Assembly: GCA_023014335.1 (NCBI GenBank)
Contig: JAECYW010000007.1
Location: 1-64,000 of the forward strand
Length of the DNA stretch: 64,000 bases
Direction: 5' to 3'
DNA from: Galerina marginata
Taxonomy: Eukaryota > Basidiomycota > Agaricomycetes > Agaricales > Galerinaceae
Numbering within the stretch: position 1 is the stretch's first letter; the number at the start of each line of letters is the position of its first letter. The translations under genes and the position numbers were made by a program. Of the stretch, positions 45,223-57,800 are shown one piece after another. The notes under the pieces are model-generated. The model was given only the letters and a program-made list of their open reading frames with translations, was not told the DNA's origin and did not search any database.

Positions 45223-45798
45223 ACATTTTAAACTAAGGGACCTTGGTGAAACTAAATTCCTGCTAGGCGTTGAAATCACTCGGAATAGAGAAAAGCAAAA
45301 GCTCTATCTTTCCCAATGTCACTGACGTACATCATCAACAAGCTAGAGGAATTTAATATGGCTGATTGCAAGCCCCTTGGTACCCCTATGCTGCCTGGAT
45401 CAAAGTTGACAGCTCAAGAAAGTCCTAAAACTCCTGAGGATAAGATGGAAATGCAGAACATCCCTTACATTAATGCCGTTGGATCCCTCATGTATTTGGC
45501 TATTATGACACGTCCCGATATTGCTTTTACAGTGGGTGTGCTTGCACGTTTTAATTCCAATCCTGGAATGGCACACTGGAAAGCTGTTAAGCATTTGTTC
45601 CACTATTTGAAAGGAACCCTGGATTTGAAGCTGGAGTATGGCCCAGACCCATCTATTGGAAATAGGATGTTTATAACCTATAGTGATGCTGGTCATGGAG
45701 GGGACAAGGATGCTGGAAAGTCCACATCTGGGTATTTGGTTAAGATTGGGTCTGGAGCTGTGTTGTGGCAAAGCAAACTGCAGCAAGTTGTAACAAGA
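45223..45798 (+). pseudogene. Copia RT/RNase H fragment with a frameshift
   Basis: Continues Copia after E2 (LRDLGETKFLLGVEITRNREK). Near 45316 a 5-bp insertion relative to the minus-strand copy shifts the frame (CCAATGTCACTGACG against CCAACGTCAG). After it, YIINKLEEFNMADCKPLG ... YSDAGHGGDKDAGKSTSG ... LQQVVTR. The RNase H motif has Asp changed to Gly (YSDAGHGG against YSDADHGG). Cut at 45799 by an RC element; the remaining RNase H is not found beyond it. Confidence 0.92.
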
Positions 45799-46182
45799 TT
45801 ACAAGTTCTTACGTAGTAAAAGAACTTGTTTTCCGGCCTGCATAGCAGGCAGAAATGGTTCCTAACAAAACCAATGGAAATTCTCCCACTGCTATAGTGA
45901 CCCTGCATGGTTTCTGTATCTCAGCCATTACTGGGCCAATTTTTATGATCTTGGTATCAAAAAAATCGTAAAAATCAGGGCTTTCCTAGTAGGCTTGTTA
46001 GAATCGCCTCATTTTTCTGCTTTTTTTGAGTATAAGATCATCCCAATCGGTTCAGATTTGAGCAGACTACATATTATTTACTTATTTAACCTTTATTTAT
46101 GTAATAACATTTCTCGAGGTACTGCCTCACCTCCAAAGTAAGAACTTGTTTTTGCCATGCGCAGCAATGGCCTCTGACCAAG
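45799..46182 (+). mobile_element. RC-family element, 384 bp
   Basis: Single-unit form, TTACAAG to CCAAG before T. Left flank is Copia RNase H, right flank an unrelated gene fragment, so its two sides do not belong to one target. Confidence 0.88.
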
Positions 46183-46790
46183 TACATTGCGGGATCGCAG
46201 TACACGATGGATATGGAATGCCTATAAGGCCATAAATAACGAGACCCTGGTCAAGAAAGTCAGTGCTAACATCTCCGATGAGGGTATAAACTTACGTTTG
46301 TTTTGATTTTGCTAGGCATTTGAGCATTGCGTTGTCCGAGACTGGAATCTCTCCTACGATTGTTTGACCGGTGTTGCTATGCGTGCAAAGCTTTGTCAGC
46401 TCAAAGAGACCGACCCCAAATTCTGGAAAGAACTCACAACAGCACGCACTGAGGATTTGGTCCCACCTGAAAACATGCCCCAACCCAAAGATGACATTGA
46501 AGATGTTGGATCTCTTGATGACAGCGATGTACCTTTGAAGGTATTGATTGACTCAGGAGCTCGTGGGAGCACGGACACCAACAGGAAGGTACACCATTGC
46601 TGAGGGAGGTGCGATTGTTTCAAACTCACTCACGGAGCAGTTTGAATTGGATGAAGAGGTTCAAGTAAATCCAGATTGTGTTATGGAACTTGGGCGTGGG
46701 AAACGCCACAAACAACCCAACAGCCTTTACAGTGCGAAGACTTTTTGGATGCACGGGGACAACCAGTCTGACGAAGAAACCTAGGAATGG
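46183..46790 (+). pseudogene. Gene fragment of unknown function
   Basis: A protein-like frame I do not recognise. The first part reads NAYKAINNETLVKKVSANISDE; after about 33 bases ending TTTTGCTAG, AFEHCVVRDWNLSYDC ... VAMRAKLCQLKETDPKFW follows to about 46590, and a second frame (YTIAEGGAIVSNSLTEQFEL ... RGKRHKQPNSLYSAKTFW) runs to a stop at 46784. The 33-base gap resembles an intron but is too short and leaves the frame off by one, so the copy is probably decayed. It is bounded on the left by an RC element. Confidence 0.5.
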
Positions 46791-48302
46791 TTTAGTTAAC
46801 TTTATTTATTGTGTCTTTTTGTTCACCAATAGTTTGCACCGGCTGATGTTGCTTGAATAGACTTGTCATCTTGTTGATTGTTGAACCTTGAATTTGAACC
46901 TTGAGAATAGATTTCTGAGCTCAGATTCCTTCTTTACATGTCAAATTTGATTGTATTCAACTCAAATGAACAGTAGGTGCCTGCAGGGCTCAAAAAAAAG
47001 TGATTTTAACTAATGCTTTTTGGTTGTCGGCCATTATCCCTGTGACCTGGGACAAGCGACCAATTTCGGCCAAAACCACAAGGCCTGTGATGCATGATGG
47101 CCGAATTGATCGAAATAGTACAGTATTGCGCTGACAAACGCAAACAGATGGGGCTGCGGGGGTTGGCTGGCTTTGTTGTGGGTGCATCCAACTGCCGCGG
47201 GAAGGGATTTATCGACTTGGGTGGAGGCACGAGACATGTAGCACTTCAGTACACGCCCCAGGAGATGTGGTGGGGTCGACAACACTAGCTTGCTGCTTGA
47301 TTTGTGGCAAGTTTCTTGCCAATGCTTTGATTCCTTTCTGGCTAATCCGATTGACTTCTGCGCAGCATGAAAAGAGGACTAGGAGGGCGGGGGGTTTGTG
47401 AATTAGGAGTTGAGGTGGTGGTGGTGGCCCTGGGTGGGCGAAAGAGGACTCACTAGACATTGAGGTTGGAACACAAGCTCGGGTGGACTTAAAACAAGGT
47501 GAGTAAAGATACAATGAAGATAAGAAATTTTGCTTACCTGTTCCTATCGCAAAGTCTACAAACCGTCAGTTCGACGTGACGATGATGGCTGCCCCTGCGG
47601 GACATTAAGTTTTGGCAGGTTGGACAAAAAGTTAGTGAGCAGAAGAACAAGGTGCTATAAACAAGGTAAGCCAGTTATCGAGCTTCAGAGGAGAATGTTG
47701 CTGACCTGAATAACTTTTAGCTGCCCCTAGACCTTAACTTGCCCACACAACCCTGTAGACAACACTCGCACGCTCCTGCAAGTCAATGTCTGACCGACGA
47801 ACACGAAATGGATGAAACTGCAGTGGACGGACTGGCTTTGTTGTGGTTGTGTCTAATCGCTGTAGGAAGGAATTTGCAATTGTCGAGATCGGAAGTGGTA
47901 CGAAGGATCAATCCATCAAGGGGCTTTGTACGTGCCACAGGAGATGTGTTGGCGTGTCCCAGGTGCGTTTAGGCAGCCATTATGGCTTCAATGGCGGGCT
48001 AACGCGTGCAGGCATTATTGTGCGTGGAGGTGAAGTGCTCCGCCTCGATTGCTAGCCTGAGACCCAGGATTGCAAAGTGAGAACAACAACGGGGAGTGAA
48101 GCTAGTGATGCTTCAAAGGCGGGCCAGACGCAAGGAAACGGTGTGGAAAGAACTGAGCCAAAGTTTTGGTACATTCCAAGGGCCAACTAGGAAGCATTAC
48201 ACAATTTTCGAAGATCTCCTCAGATGACAACATTTGTCTGCCCGTTTCTGATGTTAGCCCCGTGATGACGTCATGGATTTCTAATGTCAAGGCTGATCCC
48301 AA
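46791..48302. other. Intergenic stretch with two copies of repeat X
   Basis: 46791-47100 is AT-rich with nothing recognisable. About 47130-47290 and 47610-48090 hold two diverged copies of repeat X (GGCTTTGTTGTGG..., TCCAACTGC or TCTAATCGC, GGAAGGGATTT or GGAAGGAATTT); a third copy is at about 63265-63720. Short frames such as GFVVGASNCRGKGFIDLGGGTRH suggest a former exon. 48090-48302 shows no feature. Confidence 0.45.
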
Positions 48303-49565
48303 CTTGGTCAGAGGCCATTGCTGCGCAGGGCAAAAACAAGTTCTTACTTTGGGGGTGAGGCAGTACCTAGAGAAATGTTATTACATAAATACATGTTAAA
48401 TAAGTAAATAATATGTAGTCCGCTCAAATCTGAACCAATTGGGATGATCTTATACTCAAAAAAAGCAGAAAAATGAGGCGGTTCTAACAAGCCTACTAGA
48501 AAAGCCCTGATTTTTACGAATTTTTTGATACCAAGATCATCAAATTGGCCCAGTAATGGCTGAGATACAGAAACCATGCAGGGTCACAGTATGAGTGGGA
48601 GAATTTCGAATGATTGCGTTAGGAATGTTTTCTGCCTGCTATGCAGGCCGGAAAACAAGTTCTTTTACTACGTAAGAACTTGTAACAAGATTAATTATTA
48701 GACTACAATAAGAAACTTGTAACAAGATTAATTTATACGTTGCTTAGTTTCTATCGGATTGCCTTGAAACAAAGTGTGTAATTATTAGAAAAATCAGGGC
48801 TAACATATGGTGTCACATGTGTATTGTCACATCTTGATGTGACATACCAAATGCGGAATATTGTTGAAAACACAGTAAATAAGCTATATTGAGAGATTTT
48901 AAAGGCATTAAAATGAAATAAAAATACTGATAATGTTTTTTTTACCTAAGAGATGGTCTGTGCACACATATCACATGACATATCCCTGAGAATATTTTGG
49001 GCCAAGTTGGTGCATTACCAAATCCAAGGCAATTGCACAAAGTCCTGCTGTGAGTTTGATTATGTAAGCTTCTAAAACATTATTTTCATGTTATTTGGTC
49101 ATGTTTTGCGATGTTTGGTGTGCCTTTTATGGGTTATCCAGTTAGTTTAACACCAATTTTCGGATTTTCACCAAGTTGAGCTGGCTGTTTGCCAGATTTG
49201 ACACCATGACATCATTGCAAAACATATGTAAATATTTGTACATCATTTTAGATTGGTCTGGGCCACACATTTTAGCCTATCTAGCTCACTGAAATCCATT
49301 TCAAGTGTAAATTTACACAAATTTGCGCTTTTTGGGTTGTGTGAGCAGGTCACATGACCAAATCAACCCTGGATACACATGCCACATGAAAGCCCTGATT
49401 TTTACAAATTATTTGATACCAAGATCATAAAAATTGGCCCAGTAATGGCTGAGATACAAAAACCATGCAGGGTCACAGTATGAGTGGGAGAATTTCGAAC
49501 GATTGTGTTTGCGTTAGGAATGTTTTCTGCCTGCTATGCAGGCCGGAAAACAAGTTCTTTTACTA
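48303..49565 (-). mobile_element. RC-family element, two 5' modules; 3' part
   Basis: 3' end CTTGG at 48303; inner 5' hairpin ends at 48685; the outer 5' hairpin is broken at 49565 by the 2,644-bp element and finishes at 52210-52224 (CATAACAACTTGTAA). The 3' subterminal repeat reads TTCTTACTTTGGGGG, shared with the element at 45799. Confidence 0.85.
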
Positions 49566-52209
49566 CTTGTGAAGCAGCCATTGCTGCGCATGGCAAATAC
49601 GAGTTCTTTATTTCTTTTTCTTTCTTCTTTTTTCAATAAGTTTATATAATAAATGGGCCAGACTAATTTATCATACAGTAGGTTGGTGAAGTACTTTGGT
49701 ATCAACTACCCCATTATTAAGAACATCAAGAAATATTTAAAGACCCAAGGAAATTGTAATCATAGCTCAGTATTTACATGTACAATAAAATAAATAATTT
49801 GAATATTAAATAAAAGTATTTTAGGAATGTTGCAAATATTTGTAAATATTTGTCAGTATAAATATAAGCAGTGGATCATCAAGAATTTTTCAAATTTTAT
49901 GATACAAAATTCACAATATTTTGACCAGAATTCAGAAAGCTGTGATGGTATAATATATCTATACTCCTATCTTTATCATTTTTTGAACAAGAAAGTTGCC
50001 AGATTACATTGTATAATATATTTGGACTCCAAAAAAATATCTCATATTTTACACATTTTTTTTTGTGTTCCAGAACTTTTCTCTCATAGATGCAAAATAC
50101 TTATTTCTTGAATAAAACAAACAAAGCCAAATATTTGCAAATAGTTATCCAGCTATTTAATTGCCCTGAATTTTCTGGTTTTTTTAATATTAAATTTGTG
50201 CAATTTGAATCAGATTTGAGCATATTACAACGTGATTACTGATTTGGAGACTTGTGTCCAAAAGCTATTTCTCAATAAAAAAAATTACCTGATCACATGA
50301 TATTAATATATTTGTAATCAGAAAAGTACTACATTTATAAGGCTTGAATTTTACAAATTTTCTGATATCATTTTTGCAAAAATTGACTGAGTAATGAATA
50401 AAATACATTGAAAGTAATAATTTGGTGTGGCTGTGCAGAATACTTTGTGGCTGTGCATAATGCCATTTGAAAGGCCTGAATTTTACAAATTTTTTGACAT
50501 TATTTTTGTGAGAATTGACCAGTAATTGATGTTTTAAATGTATATTGGTGATTTTGCTTTTTAGGGTTAGGGTTCCAATGTGGCTGTGAGACCTCCGTCG
50601 CGACGGAGGTCTCACAGCCACACCAAAATATCGTTTTCAGTGTATCTCAGTCATTACTGGGTCAATTCTCACAAAAATAATGTCAAAAAATTTGTAAAAT
50701 TTAGGCCTTTCAAATGGTATCATGCACAGCCACAAAGTATTCTGCACAGCCACATCAAATTATTACAACTTATGTTATTCACTTTATTGAGCTGAGTTTT
50801 TCATGGATTTCTTTAAAATAAAATGTATAAAAAGCAGAAATTTCACGGCTATAGAATGGTGGTCTGTGCGCAAAGGTCACATGACTGCAAAATTGCAAAA
50901 TTTGGACATTTTGATATTTTAATCGTTTAAATTAAAGAAATTTGGTAATTTAAGAAAGTTAAAGACTTTGGTGGATGGCCATACACCTATAAATATTGAT
51001 CTCTGGGTTCAATAACATTAAAAGTGCATTTTTTGAGTGATTTGACTTTTTTTTCATGTGATTTCTGCAATCTGAGCCACTTTTATCATGTTTAAGACAT
51101 GTGGGAAATGATTTTTAACTCAGATGCACCAAATCTTACTCCTAATATTACTAGAGCAATGTTTTTTAACTAAGCAAGGGGAAAGTAGAAGAACATGAAG
51201 CAGAGCACTACAATTATACGCATTTTCTAACATATTACCTAATTTGATGGATTTTTTTTCAACTTTCTGTCTGTTGATATGAAACCATCTGATTTTTCCC
51301 CTTTTATTGGTATTAGAATCATTGGATTTGATTGAAAAATCAGTGAGATATGGCTAAAATACAAAATAAACCTAACCTTAGGTGTTATTTGGTGGCTGTG
51401 AGGCCTCCGTCGCGACGGAGCTCTCACAGCCACATTAGAACCTTAACCCTAAAAAAAACAAAATCACATGACACATTTCACACTGTCATAAACTGCCAGC
51501 TCATCGCTTCTTTCTTTCTTCTTTACCAGCATGCCAGTTGTCCCGGATAGGATGATAGTGTACCTCTCTTGAGAGGACTACCATGGTATGCTGGTCAAGG
51601 TATCCTACTAACTATTGTTTCTCTTTCTCTAGGTTTCTTTTACCTTAGTTCTAGGCTATACTAGTGCTTTGCTGGCGCTTTTTGTGGCCTTTTACATGGT
51701 TTGTTGACTTATGTTGTGTCTTCTATGTAGTTATAGGCAGAATTTAGTAGAGAAACCTAAGTTTTAAGTACTTTTATAGGTAAATATCTTCTTTTCCTGG
51801 TATAACATATTAGTTGATTGTTTATAGGCTAGAATAGGGTTTCTGGTGTGCCTCTCTAGTGTTTTTTGTAGACTAGAGTATTCTAAGCAGTCTATAGTAG
51901 TTAGTTTAGAACTTATATTTGTTTTGCAAAAGAACACTAGCCATAGTGCTCAGTAGTGCTACACAAAAAATCTAACCCTAACTTAGGTTTTAAACACAAA
52001 AGCTAAAAATAGCCCATAGCAACGCGCATCATACAACCATTCACACTGTCAAAAATAATTCCCACTATAACAAAATTTGTAGACTTTTAATTCAGGGTCA
52101 GTCACAAAAAATGAAGCAGTGGGAGAATTTCCATCATTCGCGTTAGGAATCATTTGCTTCTGCTATCAAGTGTGGAAAACGAGTTCTTTTACTACGTAAG
52201 AACTCGTAA
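49566..52209 (-). mobile_element. 2,644-bp RC-family element, inverted copy of 10868-13511
   Basis: On the minus strand TTACGAG at 52209 and CACAAG at 49566. It is inserted in the 5' terminal hairpin of another RC element (TTTTACTA | CATAACAACTTGTAA), with no duplication. Internal palindromes at 50578-50620 and 51389-51431 mirror those of the other copy. The AT-rich body has no convincing frame. Confidence 0.9.
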
Positions 52210-52224
52210 CATAACAACTTGTAA
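52210..52224 (-). mobile_element. Remaining 5' tip of the RC element at 48303
   Basis: CATAACAACTTGTAA completes the hairpin broken at 49565 (consensus CGTAAGAACTTGTAA). Confidence 0.8.
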
Positions 52225-52391
52225 CTCCCAAGCACACAAATGATAGTATAAGAGGTGCCGGTGAGTACATACCTTACCTTTCATTGTAAACATACCACAT
52301 ATTCATTATATTGATATCTTTACTGGATAAGCCGAGTAATGAAAACAATCACGTGTGGAAGTTCAACCGCCCAAGTGCTTTTGGCATTGGT
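52225..52391. other. Short spacer, no feature seen
   Basis: 167 bases of unremarkable sequence between two RC-family termini. Confidence 0.5.
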
Positions 52392-53110
52392 TTACGAGTT
52401 CTTATGTTAGTAAAAGAACTCGTTCTTATTCTGACTTTCCGCTAATTTGCTTGCAGTGCGACCACATTTTTCGTTCATTTTCTCTCACGGCTTCACTTTT
52501 TTTGTAGTCTTTGTTCCTAGTTGCTACAAATGTTTGTAGTCTTTTAATTCAAAAAATGAAGTCATGAGAACACATTTGATGACAACTTTGATTGATTGGT
52601 GATGCATCATTTTCCCTAGTAACCATCTGTTGCACATTGCCAATGTGATTGATTCCCAAAATAATACATCATTCAATTGCGCAACTGCTAAACCTTCTTA
52701 ATAAAAACTGATCCCATTAATTTTCCAAGTAATATCTTTTTTTTTTCAGGAAAATTGGTGCAGAATAGCATAAAATACATCAATCCTCAGTATTGATTGC
52801 TTAAAGTAACACATTCTAAATTTAGATTGATTGATTGATGGGATCAATGACATCACATTGCTATATTTATGACATCAGATCCATCACTTCCCTTGATAAC
52901 CAATGATGCAATACTCTGACATGCTGTCAATGACTCTTATAACGCCCATACATACGTCACCAAATAGTCCGATTCCTGCAACGCGCATTTAGTATGATTT
53001 ATAGCCCTGAATTTTCTGAATATTTTACAATTTATTTCATCAGAATCCGTGAAGATTTGATGGAGATATGCCTAAAATAAATATTTACATGTATGGATAT
53101 TGCACATTAA
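52392..53110 (+). mobile_element. RC-related 5' terminus of a third subtype
   Basis: Starts TTACGAGTTCTTATGTTAG with the hairpin ACGAGTTCTT / AAGAACTCGT and then diverges from the other members, retaining only hints such as the TGTAGTCTTTTAATTCA stretch. A matching plus-strand 3' end was not found; the right limit is uncertain. Confidence 0.55.
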
Positions 53111-53356
53111 CTAGCGTGTCCCCGTGCTCTGCACGGGTACTTGCCAATTCCCGAAAGGATTTTCAAACTCAGGAGGAATTACTTTCGTATCCTGTCACGT
53201 GAGGTACAAAAGTAATTTGTGGTCCCAAAGTGGATATAGTCTGTGCATAGGAATGAGAGATCAATTATTGAGAATGACTATTAGGTACAAATTTATTGGT
53301 CAAGAAAGTGAAGCAATGGATGTGTGGTAAGCCTCGAGAAACTGATGTGAAAAATT

Positions 53357-53512
53357 TACTTCTCATCTTTGACATCACCTGAGTCGCTGAGGGTGCGCTC
53401 ACGTTTGAGATCTTCTTCGTCATCACTGGAACCATCATTCTTACGTTTCCTCTTTCCTTTCGCAATAGTCGAGGGACCCGCTTCATCTTGCTGAGAGGAT
53501 GGCAACACATTA
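53357..53512 (-). pseudogene. C-terminal gene fragment, basic/acidic nuclear-type tail
   Basis: Minus-strand frame SNVLPSSQQDEAGPST, then KGKRKRKNDGSSDDEEDLKRE and a stop at 53357. KGKRKRK resembles a nuclear localisation signal. The fragment abuts the 3' end of the Rep-helicase element at 53513, so only the piece outside that insertion remains. No family recognised. Confidence 0.45.
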
Positions 53513-53545
53513 CTTGGTGTCGGCCATTGCTTTGCATGGCATGTA
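53513..53545 (-). other. 3' terminal hairpin of the Rep-helicase element
   Basis: Minus-strand ATGCCATGCAAAGCAATGGC forms a 5-bp stem with an 8-base loop, 10 bases from the terminus ACCAAG. In rolling-circle transposons such hairpins mark where copying ends. Confidence 0.7.
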
Positions 53546-53638
53546 TGAGTCCTTTTCAATTTCAAAAGTTAAAGTTGTCAAAATTTGGAATTGATTTCAA
53601 AATTTCTATCTATTATTTTTTTTTAGTAGCATTCATAA

Positions 53639-54860
53639 CTTGGTTAGAGGCCAGTGCTGTGCATGGCAAAAACAAGTTCTTACTTTCAAGGTGAGTCCGA
53701 CCATAAATAAAGGTTAAATAAGTAAATAATGCATAGTCTGCTCAAATCTGAACCGATTGGGATGATCTTATACTCAAAAAAAGCAGAAAGATGAGGCGGT
53801 TCTAACAAGCCTACTAGGAAAGCCCTGATTTTTACGAATTTTTTGATACCAAGATCATCAAAATTGGCCCAGTAATGGCTGAGATACAGAAACCATGCAG
53901 GGTCACTATAGCAGTGGGAGAATTTCTATTGGTTTTGTTAGGAACCATTTCTGCCTGCTATGCAGGCCAGAAAACAAGTTCTTTTACTACGTAAGAACTT
54001 GTAACAAGATTAATTCATACGTCGCTTAGTTTTTATTGGATTGCCTTGAAACAAGATGTGTAATTATCAGAAAAATCAGGGCTACAAAATAATGTTACAT
54101 AGGTATTGTCACATATTTATGTGACTTACCAAATGCGGAATATTATTTGAAATACACAGTAAATAAGCCATTTTAAGAGATTTTAAAGGTATTAAAATAA
54201 AATAAAATACTGATAATGTTTTTTTTTACCTAACAGGTGGTCTGTGCACACATATCACATGATATAATCCTAAAAATATTTTGGTCTAACTTGATGCATC
54301 AACTGATTCCAAGGCAATTGCACAAAGTCCTGCTGTGAGTTTGATTATGTAAGCTTCTAGAACATTATTTCCATGTTATTTGGTCATGTTTTGCAATGTT
54401 TGGTGTGCCTTTTATGGGTTATCCAGTTAGTTTAACACCAATTTTCGGATTTTCACCAAGTTGAGCTGACTGTTTGCCAGATTTGGACACCATGACATCA
54501 CTGCAAAACATATGTAAATATTTGTACATTATTCTAGATTGGTCTGGGTAACATATTTTAGTATATCTAGCTCACTGAAATTCATTTTAAGTGTAAATTC
54601 ACACAAATTTGCGCTATTTGGGTCATGTGACTTGTTCACATGACCTAATCAACCCTGGATACACATGCCACATGAAAGCCCTGATTTTTACGAATTTTTT
54701 GATACCAAGATCATAAAAATTGGCCCATTAATGGCTGAGATACAGAAACCATGCAGGGTCACTATAGCAGTGGGAGAATTTCCATTGGTTTTGTTAGGAA
54801 CCATTTCTGCCTGCTATGCAGGCCAGAAAACAAGTTCTTTTACTACGTAAGAACTTGTAA
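53639..54860 (-). mobile_element. RC-family element, 1,222 bp, in the Helitron 3' region
   Basis: 5' ends at 54860 and (inner) 54004, 3' end CTTGG at 53639. It separates the helicase stop from the 3' terminal hairpin of the Helitron. Confidence 0.88.
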
Positions 54861-54884
54861 TATTTATTTCAAGAGCTATCTAAT

Positions 54885-57800
54885 CTAATCTACTAAGACT
54901 TCAGGGTAAACGACGTTGACTGTTTTGTTAGAAGACGACTGAGGAAGTAATACTTGGACCCTCTGAGAAGACGTTGCTCTGGACAATGCAACATAGAGTT
55001 GTCCATGACAGAAGACCGGGGACAGTAAGTGTATACCAACATTTTTAAGAGATTGACCTTCAGCTTTATTGATTGTCATCGCGAAGGACAGCCGAACAGG
55101 AAATTGATGCTGTTTGAGAATAAATGGATATTGACGGTTGGAAGGTTTTAGTGTGATTCTTGGTATGAAAGCTTTTTCGCCGTGGTGATCGCCGCCTATA
55201 ATCAATACCTCAAGAATTCGGGGATAGGCTTGCAGCAGAATCATCCGTGTGCCGTTACATAGACCACATGCAGGATCCAGGTTACGAAGGAGCATGATGG
55301 GACAACTGATCTTCACCTTCAGTTCTGATAGCGGCAGTGACGGAGGTTCCAATGAACGTAAGAAGTCTTCAGGGACATCGTTTCTTATCCCTTCACCTTC
55401 ATCCTCGAGACTGTCAGCGCTGTGGAATGTTATGTCAGGGCCGTACATCTTTTCGAGAATCTTGTCATTTGTTTGGCGGACATCAACGTTTCTAGGCACG
55501 AGGATAGCATGGTCAAGAAAATAAATGGCCAGTGAAGGGATAAGGTTGCTGTTCCCAATCTCTCTGTAGATATCATTGATGAGTTTGTCTTCACTATAGG
55601 TAACCATTGATGAAGGAATTTCAACGTTCCCATCTTCGTCATTGAGCCGACCGTGACCGACATCCAACAGCCATTGAGCGAATCTGGCGTCTTCTGGTGA
55701 GTGTTGCAATCGCATATTTGTGCGCAGTTTCAGAATGTGCATCCTGTTCCAGAGCCATGACCTTCTCAAGCATGCATCGACAATGTCAGCACACAACCCT
55801 TTGGGCACAACAGGCAAAATTTGTTGAAAGTCACCACCAAAGATTATTGTTAAGCCTCCAAATGGTCTAGGGCAATTGTGAAGGTCTTGGAAAGTTCGGT
55901 CTAAGGCTTCAAAGCAGTGTCGGTGAGGCATCAAACATTCGTCATAGATGACTGCATTGGTAATTCTGAGAAGATCTGCTTGAAGACTTTCTTTCGGGAT
56001 GCTGCATATCGAATATTCGTCAAGAGTATCAATGGGAATTTTAAACATGGAATGTGCGGTTTGACCACCTGGTAACAGAAGACATGCAAGGCCTGTTGAA
56101 GCGACACAAAGAATTATGATGCCTTCTGAACGGACAGCGTGACAGATTGCTTGATAGAGGTAAGTCTTTCCACACCCGCCATATCCGTCTATGAAGAAAG
56201 TTCTTCCTTTGTTGTTAACAATAGATTGCCAGATTTGATGAAAAGCATCACATTGATCGTTGTTTAAGGAGGATGTTAAAGTGTGGGCCATTTCACCTTT
56301 GAGGTCAATATCGTTACAAGTTCTTACGTAGTAAAAGAACTTGTTTTCCGGCCTGCATAGCAGGCAGAAAACATTCCTAACGCGATCATTCGAAATTCTC
56401 CCACTGCTATAGTGACCCTGCATGGTTTCTGTATCTCAGCCATTACTGGGCCAATTTTTATGATCTTGGTATCAAAAAATTTGTAAAAATCAGGGCCTTC
56501 ATGTGGCATGTGTATCCAGGGTTGATTAGGTCATGTGACCTGTTCACACAACCCAAAAAGCGCAAATTTGTGTGAATTTACACTTAAAACAGATTTCAGT
56601 GAGCTAGATATGCTAAAATGTGTTGCCCAGACAAATCTAGAATAATGTACAAATATTTACATATGTTTTGCAATGATGTCATGGTGTCCAAATCAGGCAA
56701 ACAGTCAGCTCAACTTGGTGAAAATCCGAAAATTGGTGTTAAACTAACTGGATAACCCATAAAAGGCACACCAAACATTGCAAAACATGACCAAATAACA
56801 TGGAAATAATGTTCTAGAAGCTTACATAATCAAACTCACAGCAGGACTTTGTGCAATTGCCTTGGATTTGGTAATGCACCAACTTGGACCAAAATATTCT
56901 CAGGGATATATCATGTGATATGTGTGCACAGACCATCTCTTAGGTAAAAAAACATTATCAGTATTTTTATTTTATTTTAATGCCTTTAAAATCTCTCAAT
57001 ATAGCTTATTTACTGTGTTTTCAACAATATTCCGCATTTGGTAAGTCATATAAAAATGTGACAATATGTATGTGACACCATCCTTTAGCCCTGATTTTTC
57101 TTAATTACACACTTTGACATTTGTTTCAAGGCAATCTGATAAAAACTAAGCGACGTATAAATTAATCTTGTTACAAGTTTCTTATTGTAGTCTAATAATT
57201 AATCTTGTTACAAGTTCTTACGTAGTAAAAGAACTTGTTTTCCGGCCTGCATAGCAGGCAGAAAACATTCCTAACGCAATCGTTCAAAATTCTCCCACTG
57301 CTATAGTGACCCTGCATGGTTTTCGTATCTCAGCCATTACTGGGCCAATTTTTATGATCTTGGTATCAAAAAATTCGTAAAAATCAGGGCTTTCCTAGTA
57401 GGCTTGTTAGATTTGCCTCATTTTTCTGCTTTTTTTGAGTATAAGATCATCCCAATTGGTTCAAATTTGAGCGGACTATGCATTATTTACTTATTTAACC
57501 TCTATTTATGACTTACCTTGAAAGTAAGAACTTGTTTTTGCCATGCACAGCAATGGCCTCTGACCAAGTAATTGATTTGCTGTGATATTAATCAGTTATT
57601 GACAGTATCGGCCCAGTTAAATTGAGGCATTGGCATGGATGGGAAGTCTGCAAGCGTATGCCCTGAATCTCGGAGAATGAAATCAATGAGGTAGAGACAA
57701 AAGTCATAAATGATGTCTTCTGTTAACGTTGTACGTCCCAACTGATGTAGTTTGTGTCAAAGATCATCACAGATATGTTGGCAGAAGTTGAGCCATAAAA

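Noticed and set aside
46284..46315. A 32-bp intron (GTATAAAC...GCTAG)
   Set aside because: Shorter than the other introns here (56-76 bp) and its removal leaves the frame shifted by one; kept only as a possible relic.
10868..52209. One giant 41-kb transposon bounded by the two inverted 2,644-bp elements
   Set aside because: Each 2,644-bp copy has both its own ends and an independently recognisable exact target (an E0 arm and another element's hairpin), so they are separate insertions.
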